Below, one piece after another: positions 12,006 through 24,415 of a stretch of 64,000 nucleotides of DNA. Position 1 is the stretch's first letter. Each line of letters starts with the position of its first letter. The notes beneath the pieces are model-generated. The model saw nothing but the letters and a program-made list of their open reading frames with translations. It was not told where the DNA came from and ran no database searches. Location of the stretch: the NCBI GenBank assembly GCA_039566865.1, contig CM076959.1, forward strand, positions 7,175,501 to 7,239,500, read 5' to 3'. The position numbers and the translations under genes were made by a program. The DNA is from Aurelia coerulea. Its lineage: Eukaryota > Cnidaria > Scyphozoa > Semaeostomeae > Ulmaridae.

Positions 12006-13098
12006 TGATTTCGCTCTGCACGTGGCCATTTCAGCGTGAAAACGAGATTTTTCTTTGAAGTACCTGCTGAGCACACAAGAGGCTCCCAACAAGGCATCCA
12101 CCAAGATTTTAAGCTGACAGTTTTTGCCTTACATTTATGATTCAACTTTTGATTTCAGTTAAGATTTTGAGTTCGTCTTGCACATTTTAATTTTTTATTT
12201 ATTTCGTATTGGGATTTTCTGTTTACGTTTGGATTTCATCTTGCTTTAGATTTGGTGTTGGGTGTCACATTCCCATTTCAAATTAGGATTTCCGTTTGTC
12301 ATTTTCGTTTAATCTCCATCTCGGCTTTCAATTTTTGATTGATTTCATCTTGTCTTTTTTATTTATGATTCAAATATGGATTAGGATTTCGTTTGATATT
12401 TCGATTTCGTCTTGCATGTCTTCCTTTCCTTGTGGATTTGATTTTGTGTTTGCATTTTGATCTCGTCTTGTACATTCATTTTAGATTATGCTTTTTATTT
12501 TGATTCCGATTTCATTTTGTGTTTTTTTCTGCATTTAATATTGTCTCGTGATTTCGAAATGCATTTTATTTTTTCGAATAGAGCATTTATACGAGTTTAT
12601 GATTTCGTTTTGTCGGATTTAATTTCCAAATGTGGTTTTTATTTTATGATTTAGTTTTGGCCTTAATCACACTTCATAATGAATGGACAAGAGAAAACTT
12701 TTTTGTGGTGATTTGGGATTTAGAAATCATTTAATTGTAAGCTGCTTTATGAGAGTTTGTACTCTATTGGGAGGCCATTTGTATTCACTGGCATTGGAAT
12801 ACTGGCATCGGCATTGGAACTGACATTGGCATTGGAATTGGCATTGATTATTGCATAAGTCCAAAAGTACTATGGCGCATGCAAAACTAACCAGGGGGTG
12901 CGCAACAGCGATTCGCGCGAGTCTCTATTCATTTTCACCCAATTATCTAACGTTAATGGATTTGAGCATTATGAATGAGGATTACTGATATTATACGGAG
13001 AGTTTTAAATCCAATAAGAGCATACCTGAATTGCTTAATTACTCTTTTATAGGAACACTTTGAACTGAGCTAACATTAAATTTTTTTCTGACTTTACC

Positions 13099-13379
13099 CC
13101 GGCTGGAGCGGTACACGACTCGTTTTCAGAAATTTACCCTCTTCTAATTGCCGAAACTTGCCTTGGTACCCAGATTTATGAAGACTTTTTTTTGGAAAAC
13201 TCCACATTTGTAACTATTTTTGCAACTTTCAGCAACTTTGCAACCACTAATAAATGGAAAATCTGCCGAAAATGACCCTTGTTTAGAGAATGTTGTTAAA
13301 AGAAAGTTAGGCCCAAGAACCCACCCATATGGGCGGCACATACCATTACCCTGAACATGTTATAAACCCCCTCCCGGGG
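13099..13379. mobile_element. Old copy of the 300-bp G-rich-ended MITE
   Basis: It aligns by eye with the copies at 38202-38500 and 59200-59499, sharing TACCCTCTTCTAATT, TGACCCTTGTTTAGAGAA and CCCACCCATATGGGCGGCAC. It is older than copies A and B of the MULE MITE, since both contain it (57180-57470). Confidence 0.7.
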
Positions 13380-13668
13380 ATTTTACGTTAAAGACAGAAC
13401 AGAGCTCTTCGTAATTAAAAGTTCATCAGAGCTTGAAGTTTTAAACCTTGAATATCTTTGAATCTTGTGAACTTATACTTAATTTGACAGTAAAAGTTGT
13501 TAGTTTGATCGTGAAGTTACGTATAATTCGTTCACTTATTACCCTTATTGAGATACCCTGGGTACCAGACTCTCTAACATTTAAATATTAGAGAGTCTGG
13601 TACCCAGGGTCGGCACTAGATCATAGTACGCTAACGTACATGACGTCACATATTTTTTCAAATCGAGA

Positions 13669-13911
13669 TTAAAGTCATCTGTTGAATATGAGGCTGCTTT
13701 GAGTGTTCACCCAACACCCAAACACCTAAGGCATGTGGTTCCATGTGGGGTGCGTTGCGTTTTCTGCGGGGAAACTTTAACTCTGTTCAACAGCATTGGG
13801 AGGGGGGGATCAAAATTAACGTTAGTCCATAAGGTCGTAAAAATTACATACAGCTAATAGAAACTTACATTTGAATGATTCTATTTTGAGGTACTTTGAA
13901 GTACGTTGTGT
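13669..13911. other. MULE 5' subterminal region
   Basis: Lies between the left TIR and the TACTCTCGAG MITE. It would be expected to hold the transposase promoter, but no motif is clear enough to call. Confidence 0.3.
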
Positions 13912-13915
13912 AACT

Positions 13916-14215
13916 TACTCTCGAGTAGCGAATGATCCTACCCCGCTTATTGTCCCCCCCCCCCAATTTATTCCAACCCCCTTTTGTTAATTCTTGAAAA
14001 ATATAATGATAGTGAACATATTTTTTTAATAATTCCTGGCAAGCAAATGTACTTATGTATTTAACTGAGGTGAGCACTGCATTTGCTTAAGAACTATTCT
14101 CAATTCTTCCACCCCCTCCATTGTTCCAACCCTCGAGATTATTATCATATTAAACCATTTTCAACCCCCGTATATTCTCACCCCCCCCCCCCCGTTCATT
14201 CGGTACTCGAGAGTA
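13916..14215. mobile_element. TACTCTCGAG-ended MITE, 300 bp
   Basis: The ends TACTCTCGAGTAGCGAATGA and, on the opposite strand, TACTCTCGAGTACCGAATGA are near-perfect inverted repeats. The flanks AACT (13912-13915 and 14216-14219) are a possible 4-bp duplication. It includes long C runs. A relative is at 48620-48942. It sits just upstream of the MULE gene's first ATG. Confidence 0.7.
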
Positions 14216-14446
14216 AACTGATAGATATTGGATATGCTGACTCCGTAAATTGCTTAATACGCATTGGAATTATTGGAATGCCAAGATATCAGGTTACCAG
14301 GGTCGAATTACGTAATAATCGAATGATGCCATGCTTTAAGAATTACCCAAACTGGCAACAAATTAAACCCAAACTTGATTCGGATGAAATAAAATCGAAG
14401 CAGCAGAAAAACGAATGAACGACAAGAATCATTTCTGGGTGGATAA

Positions 14447-17400
14447 ATGGCCCTTTTAAGCGACGATGACCCGCAAGCCATGATAGCCGGCGAGCAATTG
14501 GTTTTCCACACAAAAGAAGAAGTCTACGCTGCTTTTGAAGCCTTTCAAAGAGAGACCCAAACTGGTTGGCGATGGTTCACCACCAGGAATTTGTTTGGTA
14601 TGCTTTTTTCAAACAGGTTCCTTATATGATATCTCCCTTTGTTTCTTCCTGCACAATTTCAGGATATTCGAAGATCTTTTATCTTACACGTACACTCACT
14701 CAGTTTTTCATAAGACACTGGCTCACTAGGTTACAGGGCTGGAGGAAATTTCTTAAATTTTAGGGGCCATTTTACTACTTCATAAACTTCATCAATAAGA
14801 ACCAGTACTGATTTTCGCTTCTTAATTTACGTCAAAACAAACTGGCAAATGGTAATTTTTTGTGTGCAGTTTACCGAAAATTTATTGGTCAGTGTTCGAA
14901 ATTTTGTTGAATCGGTGGCTGAGCAAATGAAAACTGCAAGTTACCGAGTTTCTCAGCTTTTTCAATTCAGATAGGATTCCGAAAAACTGAACTTCCCTTT
15001 ACTTATAGGCTGTTTCTTACACAAAATTTAGTGTATTACTTACAGATATTATATATATACGCATGCTAGATGAAGAGCATGGCCTCTCTTGCTCGTCCTG
15101 GAGCCTAGAAATTCTACTTCATACCCTTAACGAAACAAACTGTTGCTTCCAGGACAATCGGTTGTTGAAACTATCAACGTCTTGAAGGAGAGAAGCAGAG
15201 TGCACTGGAACGTTATCGCTACTGATGGAATTTCCTTTCCATTCGATGGGATACCATTTATCCCCGCCGGAATCGTGCAATTTCAATGCCACCAAGGTGA
15301 TGATATCGATGAAAAAACAAAAGAAAAACGAAAAACGCTCCTGGATGAACGCGAGGTAACTTAGATGATTTCATGATTTTTCATAGTTCTTTGACTTTCT
15401 GCATGACACTATCGGGTGAGTAAAAAAAGTTTACCCGTTTGGTGGGCCATGAAATAATATCGTATGCAGCTGATATTCAAAGCTGGAATTTCAATCTATC
15501 ATTCAAAGGCTAACTTAGATATGAAAATCTTGTTTGGTAAAAGTACTCATCTCTAAGATCCAAAAATTAGAAAAATGTCTGTAAGGGACATGTACACGAA
15601 CAAGAATTCCACATGGCATTCTGGTCCATGATTTAATTGGTAATGAAATCAACACTATATTTCTGAAACTGACAATCGTAGTGAACTCAAATTTCGATGC
15701 CAAATAAATCATGGTCCAGAATGGAATGTGGAATTCTGGATTCCAATGCAAACCCCTTACAGGCAATTTCCAAGTTTTGGGTCTCGCAGATGAGTGATTT
15801 TACCAAACAATATTTTCTGATCTAAGTTGGCCTTTGACTGGTAGATTAACACTTTAGTTTTTAATATCGGCCATTTAATTTTTATTGCACTGCCTGCCAA
15901 ACTGGTCTAGTATTTTGACTCACCCGGTGGAAACATTTCCATTGAGAACAAGGTGTCAGATAAACTTACATTTACTAACAGAGCGGGCAAAGTGACCCTC
16001 GTGACAAAGCTGTGGTATGTGCCTGTATTGAAAATTGTGCCAGGGAGACTACAGTATATAGGAACAATTCTACCCGAAATATTTTGTATCATATCAGGAA
16101 TTTTATGTGACAGATATTGTGACATGCTGTTTTTTTCGAAGGAACACGATCACACGTTCAGAAAAAGACGGACTCTAGTTCAGTCATCAAAAAAACTTGG
16201 TTGTCCAGCAAAAGTGTTCATGTCAAGAGTAATAAAGTTTCCCCAGTATAAGGTATGTAACAGAATATATAATACATATTGAAAATAGACAACAATGCCA
16301 AATATACTCAATAAGAGACTTTTAGAAACAGGCTCTGTGTAAACCATGTTAGTAGTTACGTTATAGTACTTGGGTTGTCGAAAAATTGAGAAATTTTTGT
16401 TGGGCTTTTATAACTGTGACTCAAATTCTAAGAAAGAGACAACAAATTCAACGAGGATCGTTCACGTTCTCCGGGTGCTAAATCCGTTGCACTGAAGCGT
16501 TTGAAAAAAGTAACAACACAAAACAACGATTCTACAAGTACATTTAGAACCTTTATTTACAGAAAATTCAGAATCTTTATTCTTAGAATCTTTATCTAAA
16601 TTTAGCGAAATTCATTCTTCAACAGGTTATGAACATAGTTTTCGTAGAATAGCCTAACCGAAAGGTCCTCATGCTGATATGCTGTACATTTTTATTTTGG
16701 ATACAGCAAAGGCCCACACCTTTATGAATCCACTTTGCAAGGAACTCTGATCCTGCCTCTTGCTACCTGAAAGACAATGATAATGATTAAACCTACCTCT
16801 TCTGCGTCCATGTTGAACCAGCTTTAATTTTGTCTGCATGAATACATGAATGCATGAATACGCATACTTAATGAAATAAAAACTTCTAGGTGGATCTGGC
16901 ACCGAATGGGAAAAAGCCGGAAAGACAAATGAGAGCTGCAGCGGCTAGGTTGAAAGGAGACCTACAACAGGGAAAGGATATTGAAACAGTTCAAGTATTT
17001 GTTCTCAAGCTGCCTGATGCTGCCGTCCACCAATTTCATGTCACAGAGGGAGAGGTAAAGTGTACATACTTCTTATTCTGTTCGAAATTAAAAGAGGCAG
17101 CTCGTGCGCCCGGTCTTCCTCCGGTGTGTGTTTTGTCAGTGTGAATGTGACATTCATATATTTTAAGATGCCTCCGAGGTTTCTATTTGAATTTTATTAT
17201 CTTTTAACAGGGTGCTGACTTAAGAGAACCCATCGATGAAGAAATCATGAAGAAGATCAAAGAGATGGACCATGTTGGAGTAAGGACTGTGTCTGAGGTT
17301 CGTCGACACTTGACCAATTTTGTGGATAATGAATTGTTTCGTGGAGAAGAACCACCTGCTCATTCAAGGCGACGATACCATCCTACAGATAACGACATCC

Positions 17401-20400
17401 GAAAAATATTGAGCGCCGCTCGATTGGGGGAAAGGAGAGCCCCAGATGACCAGTCAAACTTGGAGATAAAATGCAACGAATGGAAAATTTCCCATCCAGA
17501 TGATTTCATATTTTACAGGGTAAGAAATTAAAATGCAATTATTTACTGGCCCACAGTGCATAATTTGCTTGCCGTCTTTTCTGCTAAAACTATGCAAAAA
17601 GACGCCTGAACTGATATTGCGGTATCAAAAACATTTTTGTGACGATACAAAGACATTAAAAACAAGTATAGAAATATTGAAATTCTCTATCCGGCTGGTT
17701 AGTAGCGAAAAAGAAATTTCCTTGAATTGAAGTCGGAATTATCTGGAAAATATCAAGGTAAATGATCAACACAAATTTACTCTACTCTCGCTTTTCGGTA
17801 ATTTAAAATTTTGCGCAAAGGAAGAGCTTGTGTGATGCTTAGTTTTCTGACGTAAAATTTCCTATCAATCTCACAATCCCAGTTTGAAGGCCAATGCTCC
17901 CTGGACATCAAGGCAATGACACTGGCAAATATATCAATTGATAGCAGATAAGTTTCAAAAATTGAAGTATTACCTGACTCAAATCGGCAACTTCGCTCTG
18001 AAATTACGAGAGATTTCTCCAGAAAGCCCCCTTTCGGAAACCGTCCAAGACGCCATAAAATCACGACTAAATTTCCAAAATATTTTTGCCTTACACCAAT
18101 GACTCGCACATGCTTCAGCACGTGTTATCCCTTTGCGAGGACGATAATATGATCCCTGGGAGTATATCAACATCATTTTGTAAAATCTGTGCGTTTCTAA
18201 ACCGTCAATTTGACAACTTTTATATACCTAATTTCTAGCCTTCAGCATCAAAAAATCAGGCGGCGGACAAATTTATGTTCATTTATCAGGCAAACTGGAT
18301 GCAGCGCCTCCTCGTAAGATATGGCCAAGAGATGTGCCTCATGGACGCAACCTATAGAAAATGCAGGTAGGCTTTTTTACTTAAATTCTATCAACTGAGG
18401 GCATTACATGAGCATGAAGCTTGTTCAAGGCCAGTGTTGCAAGCAAAGGACGATCCATTATCCACTCAAACTAAGTGATCACAGGATCAAGTGATGTGGT
18501 CCCCTTAAACGATAGCTTATTTTTAAGACGGAGATAATGGTAATAGAATACCTTCCAAGCACGTACCCAGGTGGTGAGCCCTGGGAGCCGCCAGTCTTTC
18601 ATGGATTTTTTTAAACCAACCATTGTCTTTTTCATCAGACACTAGGATTTACCGAAATTACATGAAAGGAAACAATAATCGGCTCCCCTCTTTCAAGTTC
18701 TTGGGCAACGTCGCTGCTGTGGCTGATATGAGTAATATATACAACTTCTAGTGCAAATTTCTCTTCTGTTCATATTTAAGGTATGCGTTGCCGTTGTTCT
18801 TCCTGTGTGTCCGCTCAAACGTTGGCTATGTCGTAACTGCAGTATTTATTCCTGAGAATGAAGATATACCATCAATTTCAGAGGCCTTGCACTTGCTTAA
18901 AAATACAAATCCTCAGTGGCAACCAAGAAATATGATGGTTGATTTTTCGCTCGCTGAAATCGGGGCAATAGAGCAATGCTTTCCACGTAAGTATCAAATT
19001 ACAATGTTCATTTTGCTTGTAAACATGTACACTCTCAAATGTAAACATTCTGGTATCTCTAATTCTCAGAGGAAGGATGCATGGAAATATTGGTCAACAC
19101 GGTGTGCTTAGCAGCAGAGATCTTTTCTTACGAAATGAAATCCACACTGTTCCACACATTTAAGTCCAAAATGTATCTTTTCCAGCATATTTACATTGCC
19201 AAGACAATAGGAACGGCAAGGAGAGATCTTCAAGCTTACCTGCATCAAAGACGGGAAGGCAATTCTTGTAGTTTGAACGTGCTTGTCAAACGTCTTTGAG
19301 CATTTACCTCCTGGTAATTGAAACATAAATTTGCTTTAAAGGTTCCCAAACGGTATTTCAAAGTGAAAAGTTTGCCGAAACCCATCTTAGCAACGCTTTG
19401 TGGTAAAGATGTTAGAATATTATCAACACATCTTGTATCCTAGGAGCACATATTCACGTTTGCGACTTCCATCGTGAGAAAGCATGGAATGAGTGGGTGT
19501 CAAAAGGTGCTCATGGTGTCAGTGAGGCTAAAGGGGCGGTACTTGGATACCTCAGAAATATTGCAAAGAGCAGCAGCAAAGCAATGTTGGAGAAAAACAT
19601 TCAAGTTTTGAAGCAAAGCGAACCTTGGAAAAAGTCTGAGCATCTTCGAAAATACTTCGAATTCTGGGAGCTTCATATGACGGTATGTTTACTTAAATAA
19701 AACAATATGGAACGATTGATGGCTAAAAGTGGTACAGACTTAGACTTATGACGATGAGTCCCTTGTATCCATGTGGTACCTTGCTCTGTTGACTGAAGCG
19801 CCATCTTGAAGTCAAAGAGCACAGGGAAACAAGATACTCATCGTCATAAGTCTAGTACAGACCATCCCCAACAATTATCAATCTTAAAGGAAAACTGATG
19901 AAAGATGACCTTGAAAATAGTTCCATATGATTGACGCGGTCTACCGTGTATTAAACGTTCGGATATAGATGAAGTTGCTGGAAACATGTCTTAATCACTA
20001 TGCAGATAAATATTTCGCCTTTTCTTTGACGCATTAAATGAGTAACTAGCAAGTTATCGATGGTAAGAATAAATTTAGATTAATCTGATTTAGCAATACA
20101 TTCTAGATTACAAATTTAATGTGTCTGCATAAATGCAATTTCTTAACACGCCTATCTGCTTTAAACAAAAGTAACTGTTGTCTGCTTGTGATTTAAAAAA
20201 TAATAAAAATATCTGGCATGATCGTGGTAATGTATATAGAGCATAATCTCCTCGCATCTTTTGCTTCAATAAGGAAAGCCAAACACTTATTTAAGAGTTA
20301 TTATATCGTATTTTCTTGCAGAAATGGGTCAGGTTTTACAGAGATGAATCGTTGCGCGTAGCCATTTACACAAATAACGGCATCGAAAGGCAGAACAATT

Positions 20401-23400
20401 GGCTTAAATCTTCATACCTTGAAAGCAGAAGAAACAGCTCGATTTCTGACCTTGTTGACATCCTTTTGAAGCAGTTTTTACCAGATAGCTACAAGAAGTA
20501 AGTTAATTCGCTGTTCAATGTGTCTACCGGGTGGGTCAAAGAAAATTTACCATGTTTAGCTGGCTGTGGCCAATCAAAGGCCAACTTAAACGAGAAAATT
20601 TTGTTTGGTATAATCACTTTGCTTTTAGTCCACGAAGCTAGGAAAATGTAGGTATGAGGTTTGTATGGGAACAAGGATTCCATGTTCAATTCTGATGCAA
20701 GATTTACTTGCAACTTAAATCTAAATTCTGTTTCTGAAACTGACAATTGCATTGCATTCCAATTCCAATGGCAAGTAAATCATGGACCAGAATCGAACAT
20801 GGAATTATCGTTCCCACACAAACTCCTTACCAGCATTTTCCTAATTTTTGGCTCTACATGATGAAAGATTTTACCAAAGAAATTTCCACATCTTATTTAC
20901 CTTTGGAATTATACATTAACCATTTATTTTTTCAATATCAGCCACGTACTTTTTATTCCACAGCTTGCCAAACATGTTAAAATTTCTTGTCTCCCCCAAT
21001 ACAACATCAAAATTGCGTCTACATCTTTTGATAAATTAAGCCTAAAGGATCTGAACATACACGAGCAACAAAAACTTTACACGAGGGTCAGTTCAGGAAA
21101 CGTAGGACACACATGAGTAAAAATAAATTTTCAAGTTAGTTTAATGTTCAGAGTGAAGTTATCCAATGGTCAGCTGCATATAAATTTGGATTTAAATGTT
21201 AATCATATAATCAAATCTACCCATGACCGATCATTCTACTGTTCCATTGGAATACACAAGAAATAACGATGAAGATATTTTGAAGTAAGATCAAATAATC
21301 TGGGAATCAGACAAGGTCTGTGCTGCATGTCTTAAGAATGTTTTCATTTATCAGTCTCCGTGATAGTTACTGCAAAGTAGCTCAATTTTTAAATAGTTCA
21401 TTATGAAAATTACCCACATGACCCTACAATTCTATTCTAGGTACAAAGAACACAATATACAATGCTCAGATGCATACAAAAGATACGACAGCAGAATTCC
21501 GATATTCTTGCACAATCGACCAAAAAGTCTTGTCCAGCACATGATGAACAGAATGCATTCTAGCATTGGGCCTGCAAATATCACCAGGAACAGCGAGCGA
21601 CAGTTTACAGTAACAAGTGGCAGAGAGAAGTACCAAGATTGGTTAGGATCAGAAAGCTACTTAGCCTCCTGCCAATGCATGGATAACAAAATCAACAAAC
21701 TCCCATGTAAACACATCATTGCAGTTGTTCAAATGCCCGATGTAGGATGGGAAGCTCTTGGTACTAGCTTCAAGGATCACCCCCTCTTCACACTTGATCC
21801 TCTCATTGTAAAGTCAGTGAACGACAATTTGGATGACACAATTGTGTATGGTGAGCAATCGATTGACGAGGTGATACCTGATGATTGTCCTGATGATGGT
21901 CTTGATGTTTCACATGATGAGCCACCCGTTCCAGAAAATCCAGCTGTTCCACCTGTTTCAGGAAATAAAGACGAACCAGTCAAAGAAAAAATTATGTTGC
22001 CGATCAGAAAACGAAATGAAAAATCTAGATTACGAAGTAAGTGTGTTCAGTCATTAAAGATGCTTCACGATCAACTTTATTTACTTCAGGATCAAAATGC
22101 TCTTGCTCATACAGATGAACTGATAAATAAGATTCTGTCGTACACTCAAAAGCACCAAAGCAAGTCAAATGCACTTACCCTAAAGGACAAGACGTTGTCT
22201 CCAAAGAAAAGACGCAAAACGAGGAAGTACTCCACACAACATCTGCTACCAAAGAAACGGAATAGGTTCCAAAGAAGAGTTGGAACTGCTGCGGAAATGA
22301 GGAAAGCAAAGGTTGATGTGACAAGAAACAAGGGTGATAGAAGAAGTGCAGTGACTGAAAGTATAGATGTGGAATTATTGCCTGAAGAGCCAACAAGCGT
22401 TGACATCTGGGCAAATATCGATGGAGTCAAACTCACACACGAGCTAAAAGCAGTTCTTGAACATCCATTTGGGTGGCTATCCGATGAACATATAGATGCA
22501 GCACAAAATCTCATCAAGAAACTGGGAACTGGTGTCGGAGGTTTGTGAATTTAGTTCTGCTCTAAAGTTTCCACCATTCATTATCAAGCCAAACAACATG
22601 AAAACAACTAATTGGTCAAATGAGGCAAATGACCTTAATTTGAATATGTATGTGTTTATCATTTCAAGACAAGTAACATTAAAAGAGAAAACAAGTCAAT
22701 ATTACCATACTTGATAATTCTAGTTAGTGATAAGCATGGTGATAATTCAGTGATAATTATATTCAGTGATAAGCGTGGAAGAAGTGCACTATAATCTGAA
22801 GTCATGATTCTTTAAAGAGACGCAATCGCAAGTTTTTGGTGTCGGAAAATCTCAACGAGATTCTTCATGCATAAAGAAGAGACCTTGTACATTTTGAAAA
22901 CATGTTTAGTATTGTTGTATGATGGTAAAACGAAAGGAAAAATAAATGTAATTTTTTTCCCACACTTTTCTGCGGCACGTGCAAATAGACAATGGAAAGC
23001 AATAGACAAATTCTTGTGTTGCAAGTTTCTTTTCATAAATCTCGGTTTATTGAATTTTTGGTGATAAAGGTCTCTACTTTATGCACGAGGAATCTCATTT
23101 AGATTTTCAGACACAAAAAATTTACGATTGGATCTATTTAAAGGCACACTGTTGTGGTGCTGATTGGACAACGTTCAACAATATAATTATGCAGCCTTTT
23201 GAACAGTAATTTCCTTTTACAGATTCAGGAAGGTGATAATGATCTGACTCCTTTTATTCTTGAAACAAAGTATGATCCAAGAGTGTAAAGGCTGGGTAAT
23301 TATTCAAAGACAACATCTTTTGTTAGTGATTTCAACATCACAACTACAGTAGCCAATCACAGCCATGACAGTGCGTTTTTAAAGCCTAATGTGAATTTGT

Positions 23401-24415
23401 CTTCTCATCTAAATCATCAATGCACAAATTAATTCGAAAATTTTAGACAAATATGCAATAAATGATAATTTATCTCAAAAAATCTTTGAAAGAGCAATTT
23501 ACTTATGTTTCAATCATTTACAGTAGGTTTGCAGTAATATAATACACAATAACATTTAGAATAAGGTGGTTTGTCCTTCAATTTGTTTGGTTAAATTTTT
23601 TCTTAAGGCGGTCCTCCACTTGCATCAGTAGTTTCGGTCAGCGACGAGCGTGGTCACCTTGCTCGCATGCTCTGCCAACTAATAGTTTAGGTTGCCAACT
23701 AAAACTACTGCCGTGGAGGTCAGCTTTTAATTATTCTTTACACTGGATACAACCACGGACAGTCTAGTTTCATAAAATGAACATACCTTTTGCAGGACTG
23801 AACACTGTCACAGCCATGACTCATTACAGGAGAGTGACTATTGACCCCGAGTTAAATCAGACGATTCAGTGTCATAATATCGGGGGCCACTGGGTTACTT
23901 CAAGCACAATTACTGGCAAAATAATCGTGTATGAAAGTTTGTCAACTGGCCTTAATGATGCTTTGAAACGCCAGCTTGTCCATTTGTATAAGCACTTGGC
24001 AAAAGATGATGGGCAATTTGAGGTCACTGTAATTTTGCAGCAGCTTCAGAATGGAGGATGTGACTGTGGATTGTTCTGCATTGCAAATGCAGTTGCACTT
24101 GCCAATGGAAAAAATCCAGCATCCTTCATTTGGCAACAGTACAAGATGCGGGATCACCTTTCAAAATGCTTTGAGCAAGAGGCCATCAAATTGTTTCCAC
24201 ATATCTCCAAAATGGGTCATTGCAAGAAGAAAGTTCACCTTTGCAGCAAATTTTGCACTTGCTTGAAGCACATACCAACTGCTAAGATGGCCCACTGCAA
24301 TGTTTGCTCCAATCGCTACCACTACGATCAGCCAAGATGCATAAAGTTAACCATCAAGCAAGCTGCTGCACTTGTAACTGATGAGCCATTTGTCTGTCAT
24401 AGATGTGAAAGGTGA
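14447..24415 (+). CDS. MULE transposase fused to Ulp1-like protease and PHD-like finger
   Basis: Eleven exons can be chained with matching phase and GT/AG borders: 14447-14597, 15153-15355, 16142-16252, 16890-17054, 17211-17519, 18239-18366, 18781-18986, 19444-19682, 20322-20497, 21441-22540 and 23796-24415, giving about 1135 residues. The N-terminal part has a basic zinc-finger-like stretch (FRKRRTLVQSSKKLGCPAK). The DDE triad is likely D349 (LMDATYRKC), D410 (MMVDFSLAEI) and E526 (TNNGIERQNNWLK), with CDFHREKAW after the second D. A SWIM finger follows at about 640 (CQC...PCKH), then a coiled-coil-like segment and the basic run SPKKRRKTRKYS. WLSDEHIDAAQNLIKKL opens a Ulp1/SENP C48 fold that continues across the last intron with H961 (GGHWV), E976 (VYESL) and C1020 (QNGGCDCGLF). 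A C4HC3-like PHD finger ends the protein. MULE transposases cut and paste DNA; the protease would act on SUMO or a similar modifier in the nucleus. The start codon and the final splice are inferred. GAAAG/GTGAAT at the end could be another donor. Confidence 0.88.
15412..15927. mobile_element. Palindromic MITE in intron 2 of the MULE gene
   Basis: The left end TCGGGTGAGTAAAAAAAG and the right end, read on the minus strand as CCGGGTGAGTCAAAATACT, are inverted. The interior is also largely self-complementary around AATCATGGTCCAGAATG-type motifs. A related copy lies in intron 9 (20527-20999). Confidence 0.65.
19741..19854. mobile_element. 114-bp MITE in intron 8 of the MULE gene
   Basis: The inverted ends TAGACTTATGACGATGAG are perfect. 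The flanks GTACAGACT and GTACAGACC (19732-19740 and 19855-19863) form an 8- to 9-bp duplication, as made by hAT or MULE transposases. Confidence 0.82.
20527..20999. mobile_element. Palindromic MITE in intron 9 of the MULE gene
   Basis: Relative of 15412-15927: both contain TTTCTGAAACTGACAAT and an AAATCATGG-CCAGAAT core. The ends are CCGGGTGGGTCAAAG and its degenerate complement, with TA on both sides (20525-20526 and 21000-21001), suggesting a mariner-type origin. Confidence 0.65.
22832..23122. mobile_element. Short inverted-repeat element in the last MULE intron
   Basis: TTTTTGGTGTCGGAAAATCT at the left is mirrored by AGATTTTCAGACACAAAAAA at the right, and the match continues inwards through CATAAAG-AGAGACCTT. 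It sits between the transposase exons and the Ulp1/PHD exon. No clear target duplication was found. Confidence 0.6.

Larger units (their letters stand above)
8457..12680. repeat. Giant foldback (inverted repeat) element
   Basis: The left arm is 8457-11068 (about 1325 bp once the 1287-bp insertion is removed) and the right arm 11362-12680 (1319 bp, including a 59-bp insertion). They are inverted copies separated by a spacer of about 293 bp. Matching landmarks include ATTATGAAGTG against CACTTCATAAT at the outer limits and AAGTCCCTGTGCTTGGGGGG against its complement at the inner limits. Divergence is modest. No transposase frame is visible and no flanking target duplication was found. It could be a foldback transposon or a palindromic duplication. 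Confidence 0.8.
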
